NCBI GenBank assembly: GCA_012960755.1
Contig: DUAT01000094.1
Coordinates: 62,001 to 126,000, forward strand
Source of the DNA: Gammaproteobacteria bacterium
Lineage (GTDB): Bacteria > Pseudomonadota > Gammaproteobacteria > Pseudomonadales > Azotimanducaceae_A
Direction of reading: 5' to 3'
DNA length: 64,000 nucleotides
Notes under the pieces: model-generated
Told to the model about the DNA's origin: nothing
Seen by the model: the letters and a program-made list of their open reading frames with translations, nothing else
Database searches by the model: none
Position numbers and translations under genes: made by a program
Shown here: positions 27,320 to 36,182 of the stretch, in pieces
How the letters are laid out: each line of letters begins with the position of its first letter
Position numbering within the stretch: the first letter of the stretch is position 1

Positions 27320-28477
27320 ATGAGTTCGCCTAAAAATACACAACCCCGTGATTTTGGCTTCGATGAAGATCAGGCAATGTTCAAGGATTCGATTCGTCGG
27401 TTTCTGGATGAGAATAACGGCAGAAGTCTACTGAGAAAAGACACGGCAGGTACCGAAGATCCATACTATGGCAAAAAAAGAACCGGTAGCTTCGATCAGT
27501 CCATATGGCAAAAGATGGTCGAACTGGGTTGGACCGCGCTAACCGTGCCAGAAGCCGAAGGCGGGGGAGGAATGAACCTTGTGACCGCCGCCTCATTGTG
27601 TGAGGAGTTGGGTCGGGCTGCGATCGCAACACCATTAACCATGACATTGCACACGACTTTTGTACTACGGGAGGCAAACACCGATGCGGCGAATCACTGG
27701 CTGGGGAAAATAGCCGAGGGTAGAAGCGGCACGTTGGCCATTCAGGACAGCGTCGGGAGTTTTGATATCAGTGATACAGATGTCAGTGCAGTCACCGGCG
27801 CAACGGGCTCGACGGTGCTGCATGGCACGGCCTGTTTTGTTCAGGATGCGCAGAAGGTTGACTTTGTGGTTATTGCTGCCTGCAGCGAGAAAGGAACCGG
27901 GTTGTACGTTGTCGATATCAACTCAGAAGGTCTGGTCATCGAACCGGATACGATTGTTGATTTGACAAGAGACCAGGCGCGGATTCAGTTTCGAAACGTG
28001 GTGGCTGAAGAGATCGTGGTACCGGGAGGTGCGCGCAATGTGATGGAGCGTGCAATACCCGCGCTGCTTACAATGGTTGCTGCGGATATTGCCGGTGCAT
28101 CAGAATGGCAACTTCAGACGACCACTGAGTATGCCAAGCTCAGGGTCCAGTTCGAAAGGCCGATTGGTTTTTTTCAGGCGGTTAAACATCCCATTGTCGA
28201 TATGATGATTTGCACTGACGAGTCACGTTCCCTGGTTTACAACGCTGCCTGTGCTTATGACACTACCCCGGACGATGCGGACCGATGCGCGCGATTGGCG
28301 AAATCCAGTGCGTCGGACACGGCCTCTTTTTGTTCCAACCGATCCGTGCAGTTACACGGTGGTATCGGATTTACCTGGGAAGCTGACGTTCAGATTTACT
28401 TTAAACGGCAAAAACATAATCAGTTCTTGTATGGCGATGGTGCCTGGCAGAGACAAAAACTGGCTGAGCTCGTCTAG
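27320..28477 (+). CDS. Acyl-CoA dehydrogenase (partner subunit)
   Basis: A 385-residue acyl-CoA dehydrogenase. DFGFDEDQAMFKDSIRRFL is the N-terminal helix and GLYVVDINSEG lies in the middle domain. SVQLHGGIGFTWEADVQIYFKR is the C-terminal signature of the family. The canonical FAD/substrate motif of the middle domain is weakly conserved (TLAIQDSVGSFDIS), as seen in partner subunits of two-gene dehydrogenases. The ATG at 27320 has AGGAG eight bases upstream; an upstream in-frame start at 27275 would run into the previous gene and is rejected. Confidence 0.9.
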   Translation: MSSPKNTQPRDFGFDEDQAMFKDSIRRFLDENNGRSLLRKDTAGTEDPYYGKKRTGSFDQSIWQKMVELGWTALTVPEAEGGGGMNLVTAASLCEELGRAAIATPLTMTLHTTFVLREANTDAANHWLGKIAEGRSGTLAIQDSVGSFDISDTDVSAVTGATGSTVLHGTACFVQDAQKVDFVVIAACSEKGTGLYVVDINSEGLVIEPDTIVDLTRDQARIQFRNVVAEEIVVPGGARNVMERAIPALLTMVAADIAGASEWQLQTTTEYAKLRVQFERPIGFFQAVKHPIVDMMICTDESRSLVYNAACAYDTTPDDADRCARLAKSSASDTASFCSNRSVQLHGGIGFTWEADVQIYFKRQKHNQFLYGDGAWQRQKLAELV

Positions 28478-28518
28478 TATCTAGTAATAGAAAGGAAAGG
28501 AAAGGTAGGAATGCGAAC

Positions 28519-29319
28519 ATGGAACTAAAAAACAAAATCGCCGTCGTCACTGGTTCCAGCAAAGGGATCGGCAAAGGCATCGCCCTTGCCCTCGGTGAAA
28601 ACGGCTGTACGGTTTACATTACAGGTCGTACGACGGGTGATGGTGACCGATCAATTGATACCACCGCGTCAATGGTGACGGAACTCGGTGGAGAGGGTCG
28701 GGCAATCCAGTGTGACCATGGCATCGACCAGGAAGTCGAGGCGGTGTTTAAACAGATTGAGAAGGAAGCGGGGAAGATCGATATCCTTGTCAACAATGTT
28801 TACAAGATACCCGATCCCCCCGCCTGGGGCGGTGGCTTCTGGGATCATCCCTTGCAGATATGGGATGACCAGGTAGGCATCGGCTTGCGATCACACTATG
28901 TCGCGAGTTGGTATGCGGCTCCCCTGATGTTCAAGAGTGAAGCAGCAGTGATGGTGAATGTGTCTTCACCGGGTGGTCAGGGTTATATCTATTCAAGTTC
29001 CTACGGCGCAGGGAAAGCAGGCCTGGACCGATTAACGGCAGATATGGCGATAGAACTGGAACCCAAGGGTATTCCGGCCATTGTCTTGTATCCCGGGTCG
29101 GTGGCAACAGAATTTATCCAGGACGCAGCCAAAGAGCAGAAGATGGATCTGTCAAAATCCCAGACGCCATTATTTGTTGGCAGGACCGTGACTGCCATGT
29201 TGCAGTCGCCGGACCTAAAAGAAAGATCCGGCTCTATTCAGTGGGTCGAGGATCTGGGAGAAGAATTCGATGTTCTGGATGAAAACGGCAAGCGCCCGCC
29301 GGGTTATCGAAATCAATAG
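28519..29319 (+). CDS. Short-chain dehydrogenase/reductase (SDR)
   Basis: A 266-residue SDR resembling DHRS1-like proteins: TGSSKGIGKG, LVNNVYKIPDPPAWGGGFWD in place of the usual NNAG stretch, and SYGAGKAGLD with the catalytic Tyr/Lys. The insertion after LVNN is characteristic of the DHRS1 group. A purine-rich leader with three GAAAG repeats and GGTAGGA lies in front of the ATG. Substrate unknown. It follows the acyl-CoA dehydrogenase pair and probably belongs to the same transcript. Confidence 0.9.
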   Translation: MELKNKIAVVTGSSKGIGKGIALALGENGCTVYITGRTTGDGDRSIDTTASMVTELGGEGRAIQCDHGIDQEVEAVFKQIEKEAGKIDILVNNVYKIPDPPAWGGGFWDHPLQIWDDQVGIGLRSHYVASWYAAPLMFKSEAAVMVNVSSPGGQGYIYSSSYGAGKAGLDRLTADMAIELEPKGIPAIVLYPGSVATEFIQDAAKEQKMDLSKSQTPLFVGRTVTAMLQSPDLKERSGSIQWVEDLGEEFDVLDENGKRPPGYRNQ

Positions 29320-29346
29320 GACTCCTTCACAGCAAGGGGTATAGAC

Positions 29347-29595
29347 ATGACCGAAACAATAACCTACGAGGGAAGCTGCCATTGCGGCGATGAAACCCTG
29401 GCTAACTATCAATTCGAACCGAAAATGGTGAATCACTATTATTGCAGTCGGTGTGGCATCTACCCGTTTCACAATGGCGTGGAGTCACCCGGTAAGTATC
29501 GGGTTGACTTGTGTTGCGTGGATGAGATTGAAGCTCATGAACTGGAGATTCGGGTGTTTGACGGTCGGGATTCCTGGAAGTTTTTAACGACCTGA
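29347..29595 (+). CDS. GFA-family protein with internal deletion
   Basis: An 82-residue member of the glutathione-dependent formaldehyde-activating (GFA/CENP-V) family. GSCHCG (Cys11, Cys13) at the N-terminus and YYCSRCGIYPFH (Cys33, Cys36) are family zinc sites. Ordinary members have about 110-130 residues, with another CxxC motif between these two. Here ETLANYQFEP follows almost directly after the first motif, so roughly 35 codons appear to be missing in frame. The protein could still fold around one zinc or be a remnant. It follows the SDR gene by 27 bases. Confidence 0.72.
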   Translation: MTETITYEGSCHCGDETLANYQFEPKMVNHYYCSRCGIYPFHNGVESPGKYRVDLCCVDEIEAHELEIRVFDGRDSWKFLTT

Positions 29596-29620
29596 ATGCG
29601 AATCCCTGGAACTGGCGTAA

Positions 29621-29636
29621 GGGAGGCAAGCCTCCC
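29621..29636. terminator. GC-rich hairpin between convergent genes
   Basis: GGGAGG-CAAG-CCTCCC is a perfect 6-bp inverted repeat (7 bp if the loop is 2 bases) located between the convergent GFA and thioredoxin genes. It could end transcription from both sides, but neither flank has a convincing T run, so intrinsic termination is uncertain. Confidence 0.4.
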
Positions 29637-29648
29637 GTTCGGCATTTA

Positions 29649-29975
29649 CTACGCTGCATGCCGTTCCAGCACGGTCGCCAATTCGGATTTTGAGACGGCA
29701 CCCACCAGTGTCTCTTTTACTTCCCCATCCCTGAACACCATCAGCGTCGGAATACCGCGAACCCCGTATCTACCGGCCAGCGCCTGATTGGCATCCACGT
29801 CGAGTTTGCGGACTTCAGCTCTACCCTGGTAGTCAGTGGCTAACTCTTCTACAACCGGCGCAATCGCTTTACAGGGTCCACACCAATCTGCGTAAAAGTC
29901 GACCAGTACCGGTCCTTCGGCGTTGATCACTTCACTTTCAAAATTTTCACTGTTTACTGCTTTTACTTTTGACAT
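29649..29975 (-). CDS. trxA: Thioredoxin
   Basis: A 108-residue classical thioredoxin with the active site WCGPC (Cys32, Cys35), the cis-proline region YGVRGIPTLMVF and the usual C-terminal strand GEVKETLVGAVSKSEL. It reduces protein disulfides in the cytoplasm with electrons from thioredoxin reductase. It lies just downstream of a glutaredoxin gene, making a small thiol-redox pair. Such a pair is relevant to the candidate CxxU protein at 52.9 kb, although no functional link is shown. Confidence 0.93.
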   Translation of the reverse strand: MSKVKAVNSENFESEVINAEGPVLVDFYADWCGPCKAIAPVVEELATDYQGRAEVRKLDVDANQALAGRYGVRGIPTLMVFRDGEVKETLVGAVSKSELATVLERHAA

Positions 29976-30025
29976 TTTCAGTTCTCCACTGATGTATTAG
30001 ATATAGGCGTTTGCCAGGTGGCGGG

Positions 30026-30304
30026 TTAAGCCATTGTTGGTGCGTGCTCATTGTTTGTGAAATAGGATGACCATCGGTCCTTGCGATCAATCTCAAACAG
30101 ATCGTCTGATCCGCCGATATGTTCGTCGTTAATGTAGATCTGCGGCACTGAAGTGTGATGGGTCCGGACTTGCATCTCAGTTTCCAACTCCCTGTCATCT
30201 GTCACGTCGTACTCAACATAGTCAAACCCCTTTTCATCGAGCAGCGCTTTCGCACGGTGGCAAAAAGGGCACCAGCTTTTAGTGTAAATTTCAATCTTAG
30301 GCAT
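30026..30304 (-). CDS. grxC: Glutaredoxin (GrxC type)
   Basis: A 92-residue dithiol glutaredoxin with active site SWCPFC (Cys12, Cys15), the glutathione-binding segment TSVPQIYINDEHIGGSDD and the usual length. The ATG at 30304 has GGAG nine bases upstream; a TTG nine bases earlier would overlap that ribosome site and is rejected. It is upstream of the thioredoxin gene on the same strand. The intergenic region towards the AraC gene has the short palindrome GCTAA-T-TTAGC (30339-30349). Confidence 0.9.
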   Translation of the reverse strand: MPKIEIYTKSWCPFCHRAKALLDEKGFDYVEYDVTDDRELETEMQVRTHHTSVPQIYINDEHIGGSDDLFEIDRKDRWSSYFTNNEHAPTMA

Positions 30305-30381
30305 CTTTTTCAACTCCTTTCCCTGTTTGACGGTGTATGCTAATTTAGCACCAACTGAAAACTTTACTATGGCAGTAAATA

Positions 30382-30387
30382 TATAAT
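30382..30387 (+). promoter_or_regulatory. Possible -10 box of the AraC-family gene
   Basis: TATAAT lies within an AT-rich stretch (30379-30391) immediately upstream of the ATG at 30390. If it is used as a -10 box the message would be almost leaderless or would start inside the annotated frame, in which case translation begins a few codons later. No Shine-Dalgarno sequence is visible before 30390. Confidence 0.3.
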
Positions 30388-30389
30388 AT

Positions 30390-31307
30390 ATGACTATAAC
30401 GCCAGATTGTGATGATATTTATGGAGATACACTAAGTGTTCTCCTTCGTCATATTGAACTTCGAGCCCGGGTTTACCTGAGAGCTGAATTCTGTGGTAAA
30501 TGGGCGCTGGACGGCAGCGGTCAGCATCGTGCCCCCTTCCACCTCATCACCCGGGGTAGTGGCTGGTTGCACATCGAGGGTCAGCCGCCGCAGCAACTCA
30601 CCGGGGGTGAATTGGTCATCTTTCCCAGAGACACACCGCACACCATCAGTCACAGCGAATTGCCAGCGGACCCGACTGAAATTAACCAACCGCCACCTGA
30701 TGTGCTGACAGGACCGGTTACCGGCCTGATGTGCGGCTACTTTGAATTTGATCAACGGGCCGCTGAATTGTTGCTGCGACACCTGCCGTCTGCGGTCGTG
30801 ATGGATCTAAGGAACTCGGCTAGTCATCGGGATACTGCTGCGCTCATTCAGTTATGGATTAACGAGTGTGCGACGGAATCCCCGGGCGTTGGATTTGCGA
30901 TCGATCAGCTTGCCTATGTGGTGTTTGTGCATATGCTGCGAGAACAAATCGCGTCAGGGAGACTACAGGGACCACTGGGTGCGCTTTCTGATCCCAGACT
31001 CGGGCCTGTACTTCACCAGATTCATATGAATCCCGGTGCTGATCACAACGTCGACCGGCTAGCTGATCTTGCAGGCATGAGTCGTTCTTCCTTTTCGCAG
31101 CACTTCAAGCACAAGACCGGCATTACTCCGGCGCAATATGTCATGCACTGGCGGATGCAGCAGGCAACCCGATTGCTTCGCTCTGCAGAGGATTCCATCA
31201 CCGCGATCGCAGAGATCGTGGGTTATCAGTCAGAAGTTGCGTTCCGAAAAGCCTACCGGTCCTTCACTGGCAAACCACCAGGCAAGGTAAGACGCGAGGG
31301 TTTGTAA
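30390..31307 (+). CDS. AraC-family transcriptional regulator with cupin sensor domain
   Basis: A 305-residue regulator. The N-terminal half is a cupin-like ligand-binding domain (WALDGSGQHRAPFHLITRGSGWLHI ... GGELVIFPRDTPHTI). The C-terminal half holds two AraC helix-turn-helix motifs: VDRLADLAGMSRSSFSQHFK and ITAIAEIVGYQSEVAFRKAY. The architecture matches the cupin_6/AraC regulators of the AraC_binding group, commonly next to oxidoreductase genes. It is convergent with the oligopeptidase gene (5 bases apart) and divergent from the redox pair. Targets are not known. Confidence 0.9.
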   Translation: MTITPDCDDIYGDTLSVLLRHIELRARVYLRAEFCGKWALDGSGQHRAPFHLITRGSGWLHIEGQPPQQLTGGELVIFPRDTPHTISHSELPADPTEINQPPPDVLTGPVTGLMCGYFEFDQRAAELLLRHLPSAVVMDLRNSASHRDTAALIQLWINECATESPGVGFAIDQLAYVVFVHMLREQIASGRLQGPLGALSDPRLGPVLHQIHMNPGADHNVDRLADLAGMSRSSFSQHFKHKTGITPAQYVMHWRMQQATRLLRSAEDSITAIAEIVGYQSEVAFRKAYRSFTGKPPGKVRREGL

Positions 31308-31311
31308 ATAG

Positions 31312-33117
31312 CTATGCTAGAACTTCATCAAGCAACTTCTCGAACGCGTTCACGCGTCCTTCGAGAGATTTGACGGTTTCCTGCCAGAATGCGGGCTCGA
31401 TCAGATTTACATCCAGGTGTTTGCGGGCAATCTCTTCTGCCGTCATTCTGCCTGTATCTCGCAACAGGTCAATATAGCGGCCGTAGAACTTGTCCCCCAT
31501 TGACTGCCGTTTGGCGTAGACGCCGAGACTGAACAGGTATCCGAACAGATAAGGGAAGTTGTAAAAACTCAGGCCGGAAATGTAAAAGTGCAACTTACTG
31601 GCCCAGAACAGCGGGTCCGGTTCAGCCAGTGCATCACCGTACCAGGTGCGCCAGGCACTGCTCATCATGTCTTTGAGTTCGGCAGGTCTCAGGGGTCTGT
31701 CAGCCCTTGCTTCATAGAGGTTTTTCTCAAATTCAAATCGGGTGGGAATATTCAGCATAAAAGCAGTTAATGCAGACATTTCTTCCCACATGATATCCAG
31801 GCGTTCCTGTGGCGAGTCGGATCGTGCCAGCAATGCATCCCTGACCAATGTTTCACCAAAGGTGCTTGCTGTTTCGGCCAGAGACATACCGTAACTGGTC
31901 TGGCTCTGCGGTAAGTCTCTCATCACCCAGGAATGAAGCGCGTGGCCCAGCTCATGGGCCAGTGTAATGACATCACTCTGACCCCCGGTATAGGTCATAT
32001 AGACGCGAGGTGTGCGTGTTTTCTGGAATCCCGTGCAGTATGCACCGGGTCTTTTATTTGGCCCGACCGTCCCCTCTACCCAGTGGTTAGCGACCATCAT
32101 TCTAACGAAATCTTCCATATCCTGATCTACCTGACCATAGGCAGAGGCGATGATATCAACCGCAGTCTCGAATGGGATCGGTTCTTCCGAGGCTGGTGTC
32201 AACTGGGGCGCAGGTGCCCTGAGATCCCAGGGGCCAAATCGGTCTTTACCGTAAGCCCTCGCCTGAAGTTTCGCCGCCCGTTGGGCCAGGGGTTTAAATG
32301 TTTCTGCGACACCCAGCAATGTGTCGAGAGTTTCTCTGCTAATGCGGTTCATATGCACCGGCGCATCCAGAAAATGGACATTTTTTTCACGGCTGCGTTG
32401 CTGGCACATCTCCAGCCGCCAACCGGCAATTGCATTAATGCTCGCAGCGCAAGCTTCTTCGTGGACCTGCCATGCCGTATTAATCCCGGTCCATGCGTCC
32501 TGACGTTGTTTATCCTGTGAACTCATCATGTGGCCACTGGCTTCAGCAATGCCGATCTGCTGAACTTCATTATCAACAAGCACCTCGCACTTCAGGCTGC
32601 CAGAAAGCTGATCGTACAAATCACCCCAGGCGTGGATGCCATCCTGTGACAGGCCATTGACCAGGCTCTCTTCATCAAGTGTGAGGTTTTCATGGCGACA
32701 TTCGCGGCCATGACGAACCAGGAAGGCGGATGGTGCCACTTCCGGGTCGGACAGGTAGTTGTCTATTACCTCGGCATCCGCGGAGTCTTGAAACTGGGAT
32801 AATGGCTTGAACAGGTCGCCAAACCGCTTGCGATGGGATTGAAGTTTTCCATTTAAGTGCTGTGCTGGCTCGTCCTGGCTATCGACGGACAACAGGCAAC
32901 TGGCGAAGGTTGAGACATTGCTGAGCAGTGTCGACGCCTGTATGGAAAGTTTGTAGACCTGTTGTGCAGTATCGACATTGTCTGCTGACAGGCTCTCATT
33001 GAGTTTTTCGACCTTGTCGAAAATCCCGGTGAGACTGTCCAGGTCCGTGGATATCAACTCGTCGTTAACGTCAGAGTATTCAGAAGTAAGGTTCCAGGCT
33101 GGCCCCATGGTTTTCAT
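31312..33117 (-). CDS. M3-family oligoendopeptidase (PepF type)
   Basis: A 601-residue zinc metallopeptidase. The catalytic motif is AHELGHALHSW (HExxH) and the third ligand Glu is expected in ETASTFGETLV, 25 residues later. The long helical N-terminal part is typical of the M3B oligoendopeptidase F group, which cleaves short peptides in the cytoplasm. Its presence fits a cell importing peptides, for which the ABC operon at the window start would be one candidate system, but the two loci are far apart. Confidence 0.92.
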   Translation of the reverse strand: MKTMGPAWNLTSEYSDVNDELISTDLDSLTGIFDKVEKLNESLSADNVDTAQQVYKLSIQASTLLSNVSTFASCLLSVDSQDEPAQHLNGKLQSHRKRFGDLFKPLSQFQDSADAEVIDNYLSDPEVAPSAFLVRHGRECRHENLTLDEESLVNGLSQDGIHAWGDLYDQLSGSLKCEVLVDNEVQQIGIAEASGHMMSSQDKQRQDAWTGINTAWQVHEEACAASINAIAGWRLEMCQQRSREKNVHFLDAPVHMNRISRETLDTLLGVAETFKPLAQRAAKLQARAYGKDRFGPWDLRAPAPQLTPASEEPIPFETAVDIIASAYGQVDQDMEDFVRMMVANHWVEGTVGPNKRPGAYCTGFQKTRTPRVYMTYTGGQSDVITLAHELGHALHSWVMRDLPQSQTSYGMSLAETASTFGETLVRDALLARSDSPQERLDIMWEEMSALTAFMLNIPTRFEFEKNLYEARADRPLRPAELKDMMSSAWRTWYGDALAEPDPLFWASKLHFYISGLSFYNFPYLFGYLFSLGVYAKRQSMGDKFYGRYIDLLRDTGRMTAEEIARKHLDVNLIEPAFWQETVKSLEGRVNAFEKLLDEVLA

Positions 33118-33190
33118 ATTGAGTAATTCGGCAGGTGATTTTGAGACACGTATTAGAACCCATTAGCGGGTCTCTCACCAGAGGGCTACT

Positions 33191-34660
33191 TCATGAAACG
33201 CCCACAGAACCATCCTCATGGTCCACCTGATGACGGTTAGATAGCTTCTCAAGGTTCTCACTATGGATATTCCTGTCGATCTTGTAGCGGGAGACAATAA
33301 TCAGACCCGTCATATAGAGCCCGCAGTACAGCGGCAGGAAGAAGGAGGCGAGATCGAATCGGATTTGATCGGTGACCATTTCCAGGCTGGTGACACCATC
33401 CAGACCCACGATGGAGATGATGGTACCCGCACCGATAATACCGCCTGCTGACACAGCTTTTAACGAGAAACCCCGGGCGGCATAAAACAGACCTTCAGAA
33501 CGCCGCGCCGTCGAAACCTCGCTGTCTTCCACCACGTCAGCCATCATTGAATCCAGCAGGACGTTACCGATGATACTGCAGATAACCTCCAGGACAATAA
33601 ACGCCGAGTAGATATAGAGTCCAAGCCAACTGCCCAGACCTGGCCAGTAGCCTGACAGTAACAGAATATAAGGGATTGGATACAGGGCAACGTTGACGAA
33701 AATTGCGCCTATTGCGGCGTTCTTCTTGCCATATTTCTTGCCGAGAATAGGCGTAATCGCATAGGCGATAAGCGGCGCTGCAAATACGCAGAGGCCGGTA
33801 AATGCGATCTGGGGTCCGCTGAAGCCGAAGAAATAAGTGGTGTTGTAGATGTACAGTGCCATACCCAGTCCGCTGGCGATACCAATCGTCAAGCCGTAGA
33901 AGAACAAGGCGGCAAAGTTCTTGTTCTTGATGGATTGGAAAATCTGCCCCACTTCACGGGCAATCTCTCTTAGTTTGAACGTTTCCTTTGGCCGCGGGAT
34001 GGCGGAGGCGACTTTCTGTGTCCCCAGGGCCGAGACAATGATGACCGTGGCGATTACCAGTGCACCTACCGTGCCATAGATGGAATACCCTTGCTGCACC
34101 GCAACGCCGTATGCACCGACCCAGAAGGCAAAGTTGATGGTATGGATGCCGTTGCCACCGTACCAGCCAAATGAATAGCGCAATCCGAGCCATTTATTGC
34201 GACGATCATAGTCGGACTCAAGATCTGGCAACAAAGCCGTGCTGGGGACTTCAAACAAAGTGGTGCCTGTTCTGATCAGGATTGCCATCACCAGCACATA
34301 CATGAATGTATTGTCTTCATTGAGTTCGATAAACGGATTGAACAATCCATAGAAGGTAATGGGCAGCAGGAAGAAAGCGGCGTACATAAACGGGTGACGC
34401 CTGCCGAGACGGGAACTGGTCTTGTCTGACCAATGCCCTAACAGCAGGTCAGAGACCGCATCCCATAACATGGCGCAGGCCAGGGCAAGAGAAGCGAGAT
34501 AGCCCGGTAAACCCAGGACCTGGTTTGCGTAGATCAATAGCAGGTAACTAAATGCGTTGTTCTTGATTCCGTACGCCATTGAGGCGGAACCGTAAAACCA
34601 GAATATTGGTTTTTTCTCGAGGATGCCTGTTGTGATGATCTTTGCCTTCTTCAACTTCAA
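33191..34660 (-). CDS. GPH-family cation symporter (MelB-like MFS transporter)
   Basis: A 489-residue inner-membrane transporter with about 12 helices. The family signature LWDAVSDLLLGHWSDKTSSRLGRRHPFMY sits between helices 2 and 3. The N-terminal MAYGIKNNAFSYLLLIYANQVLGLPGYLA is typical of the glycoside-pentoside-hexuronide:cation group, whose marine members are often placed next to catabolic genes for unknown organic acids or glycosides. Substrate unknown. It is separated from the oligopeptidase by 73 bases. Confidence 0.88.
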   Translation of the reverse strand: MKLKKAKIITTGILEKKPIFWFYGSASMAYGIKNNAFSYLLLIYANQVLGLPGYLASLALACAMLWDAVSDLLLGHWSDKTSSRLGRRHPFMYAAFFLLPITFYGLFNPFIELNEDNTFMYVLVMAILIRTGTTLFEVPSTALLPDLESDYDRRNKWLGLRYSFGWYGGNGIHTINFAFWVGAYGVAVQQGYSIYGTVGALVIATVIIVSALGTQKVASAIPRPKETFKLREIAREVGQIFQSIKNKNFAALFFYGLTIGIASGLGMALYIYNTTYFFGFSGPQIAFTGLCVFAAPLIAYAITPILGKKYGKKNAAIGAIFVNVALYPIPYILLLSGYWPGLGSWLGLYIYSAFIVLEVICSIIGNVLLDSMMADVVEDSEVSTARRSEGLFYAARGFSLKAVSAGGIIGAGTIISIVGLDGVTSLEMVTDQIRFDLASFFLPLYCGLYMTGLIIVSRYKIDRNIHSENLEKLSNRHQVDHEDGSVGVS

Positions 34661-34703
34661 GAAGGCTATAAATAGCAGAAGTTCCCTTGAATGGAAAGCG
34701 TCG

Positions 34704-35186
34704 TCAATCGGCCTGGTGATTTACCTGGGAAAGAAGGGAGTCCAACTGGTCAGCATTGGTTTCCTCTATCAGCGCTAATTGCTCCAATTCAGAAGAAAAT
34801 TGCGGATAAGCTTCCACCAGACCTCGCCACGCGGCTGCGCCTTGCCGTTCGGCGTTCGCCTGGATTGTGATTTGCTGAATGGCCGTGAGTCCGTCGAAGA
34901 CGCTCAAATAGGTTTTTTTCGCTTGCGGCGCTATTGCTTCGACAATTTCCTGATTGTCATCACTGATTGGGAATAACTGCTCAACCCGATAGGCAATATC
35001 GTCCTCGCGGTCAGCCGAAGCAAGAATGTCATCACTAAAATCCGGAAGCTCGGATGCCCATTGGCGATAGCGTTCAGCCGAGCCACGTTCGAGGTTAGCG
35101 AGTAATACAGGCAAGGCCTCTGCTGGCAGCTCGCCCAGATGCTCGGCAAGCAGTTCACCGAAATTGGGTATTGTGACTTCAGACAT
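34704..35186 (-). CDS. Hypothetical helical protein
   Basis: A 160-residue acidic protein that I do not recognise. It is rich in Ala, Glu, Leu and Gln, has no signal peptide or membrane helix, and should be almost entirely alpha-helical (ELPAEALPVLLANLERGSAERYR, DQLDSLLSQVNHQAD). It lies 18 bases downstream of the dehydrogenase gene at 35205 on the same strand, at the end of the P450 operon, so it is likely co-transcribed with that operon. Confidence 0.7.
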   Translation of the reverse strand: MSEVTIPNFGELLAEHLGELPAEALPVLLANLERGSAERYRQWASELPDFSDDILASADREDDIAYRVEQLFPISDDNQEIVEAIAPQAKKTYLSVFDGLTAIQQITIQANAERQGAAAWRGLVEAYPQFSSELEQLALIEETNADQLDSLLSQVNHQAD

Positions 35187-35204
35187 GGGATAAACGCCTG
35201 TTCG

Positions 35205-36182
35205 TTAACGGGTTAAATCAATCATCACCTTACACTGGGCGCCTGGTGATCGTAAAGATTCAAAAATCTGCGGCACGTCGTTCAGGGACACCACCTCAGT
35301 CACCATGGCAGAGGCATTGATACGACCGGCAACCATCATGTCGATGGTGAATTCAAAATCTTCCTTCTCGTATCCCACAGCCCATTGGATCCTCAGTTCC
35401 TTGACGAAAGCCACCAAGGGCATAATCGTATCAGGGTTGTCACAGACACCGATGCCCATAATCAATCCTTGCTTCGGTGCACGGGCAATGCATTCCTGCA
35501 TGAGGCCGGTTGCGCCAACACATTCAAATTGGATTTCCGGCTCACCATCGGCGATTGTGGAATACTCTGCCGCGATGTCTCCCGCAGGGTCGACAAAGTC
35601 AGAAAATCCGAATTGTCGTGCCATATCCAGCCGGGCAGGTGACATTTCACTCAATACGATATTCTTAGCGCCAAAAAAACGACACCAGATGGCACATGAG
35701 AGCCCGATAGGACCCGCACCAATGATCAGAATGTTCTTCTCGCTGACACCACCTGCCATCTTGACGGAGTGTAAACCGACTGCTAACGGCTCAACAAGGG
35801 CGCCGGTCTGGTCGTCCAGTGCATCGGGGAGTTTCACTACCAGTTCGTGCCCGACTTTGACGAATTCTGAGTAGGCGCCGGTTATCTGTCCGAGCCCGAT
35901 AGTGGCATCGCCAATAAAAGGCAATGAAGTCACCCGTTCACCGATTTCGAATCCCTTGCCTACCAGGTCTTTGCCAATCTCGACAATAACCCCGGAGAAC
36001 TCATGTCCGAAAATTGTATTCTCCGGTGCCATGAACGGTCCTTCCCGTGACGCATGGATATCGGTACCGCATATACCACAGCGTTTTACCTGGACCAGCA
36101 TTTCATTGGTTGCGATCGTGGGTTTGTCCACTTCCTGAATGGTGAGGGGCTCACCGGGTTTTGAAAAAACGGCCGCTTTCAT
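35205..36182 (-). CDS. Zinc-dependent medium-chain alcohol dehydrogenase
   Basis: A 325-residue MDR dehydrogenase. Catalytic zinc ligands are Cys35 (CGICGTD), His60-Glu61 (FGHEFSG) and a later acidic position. The nucleotide motif is ILIIGAGPIGLSCAIW. The structural zinc lobe is largely gone: between the glycine-rich GERVTSLPF and TIGLGQITG the usual four closely spaced cysteines are absent. The enzyme is shorter than sorbitol- or threonine-dehydrogenase relatives as a result. The ATG overlaps the stop of the upstream NTF2 gene by one base (TAATG), so it is in the P450 operon. Confidence 0.88.
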   Translation of the reverse strand: MKAAVFSKPGEPLTIQEVDKPTIATNEMLVQVKRCGICGTDIHASREGPFMAPENTIFGHEFSGVIVEIGKDLVGKGFEIGERVTSLPFIGDATIGLGQITGAYSEFVKVGHELVVKLPDALDDQTGALVEPLAVGLHSVKMAGGVSEKNILIIGAGPIGLSCAIWCRFFGAKNIVLSEMSPARLDMARQFGFSDFVDPAGDIAAEYSTIADGEPEIQFECVGATGLMQECIARAPKQGLIMGIGVCDNPDTIMPLVAFVKELRIQWAVGYEKEDFEFTIDMMVAGRINASAMVTEVVSLNDVPQIFESLRSPGAQCKVMIDLTR

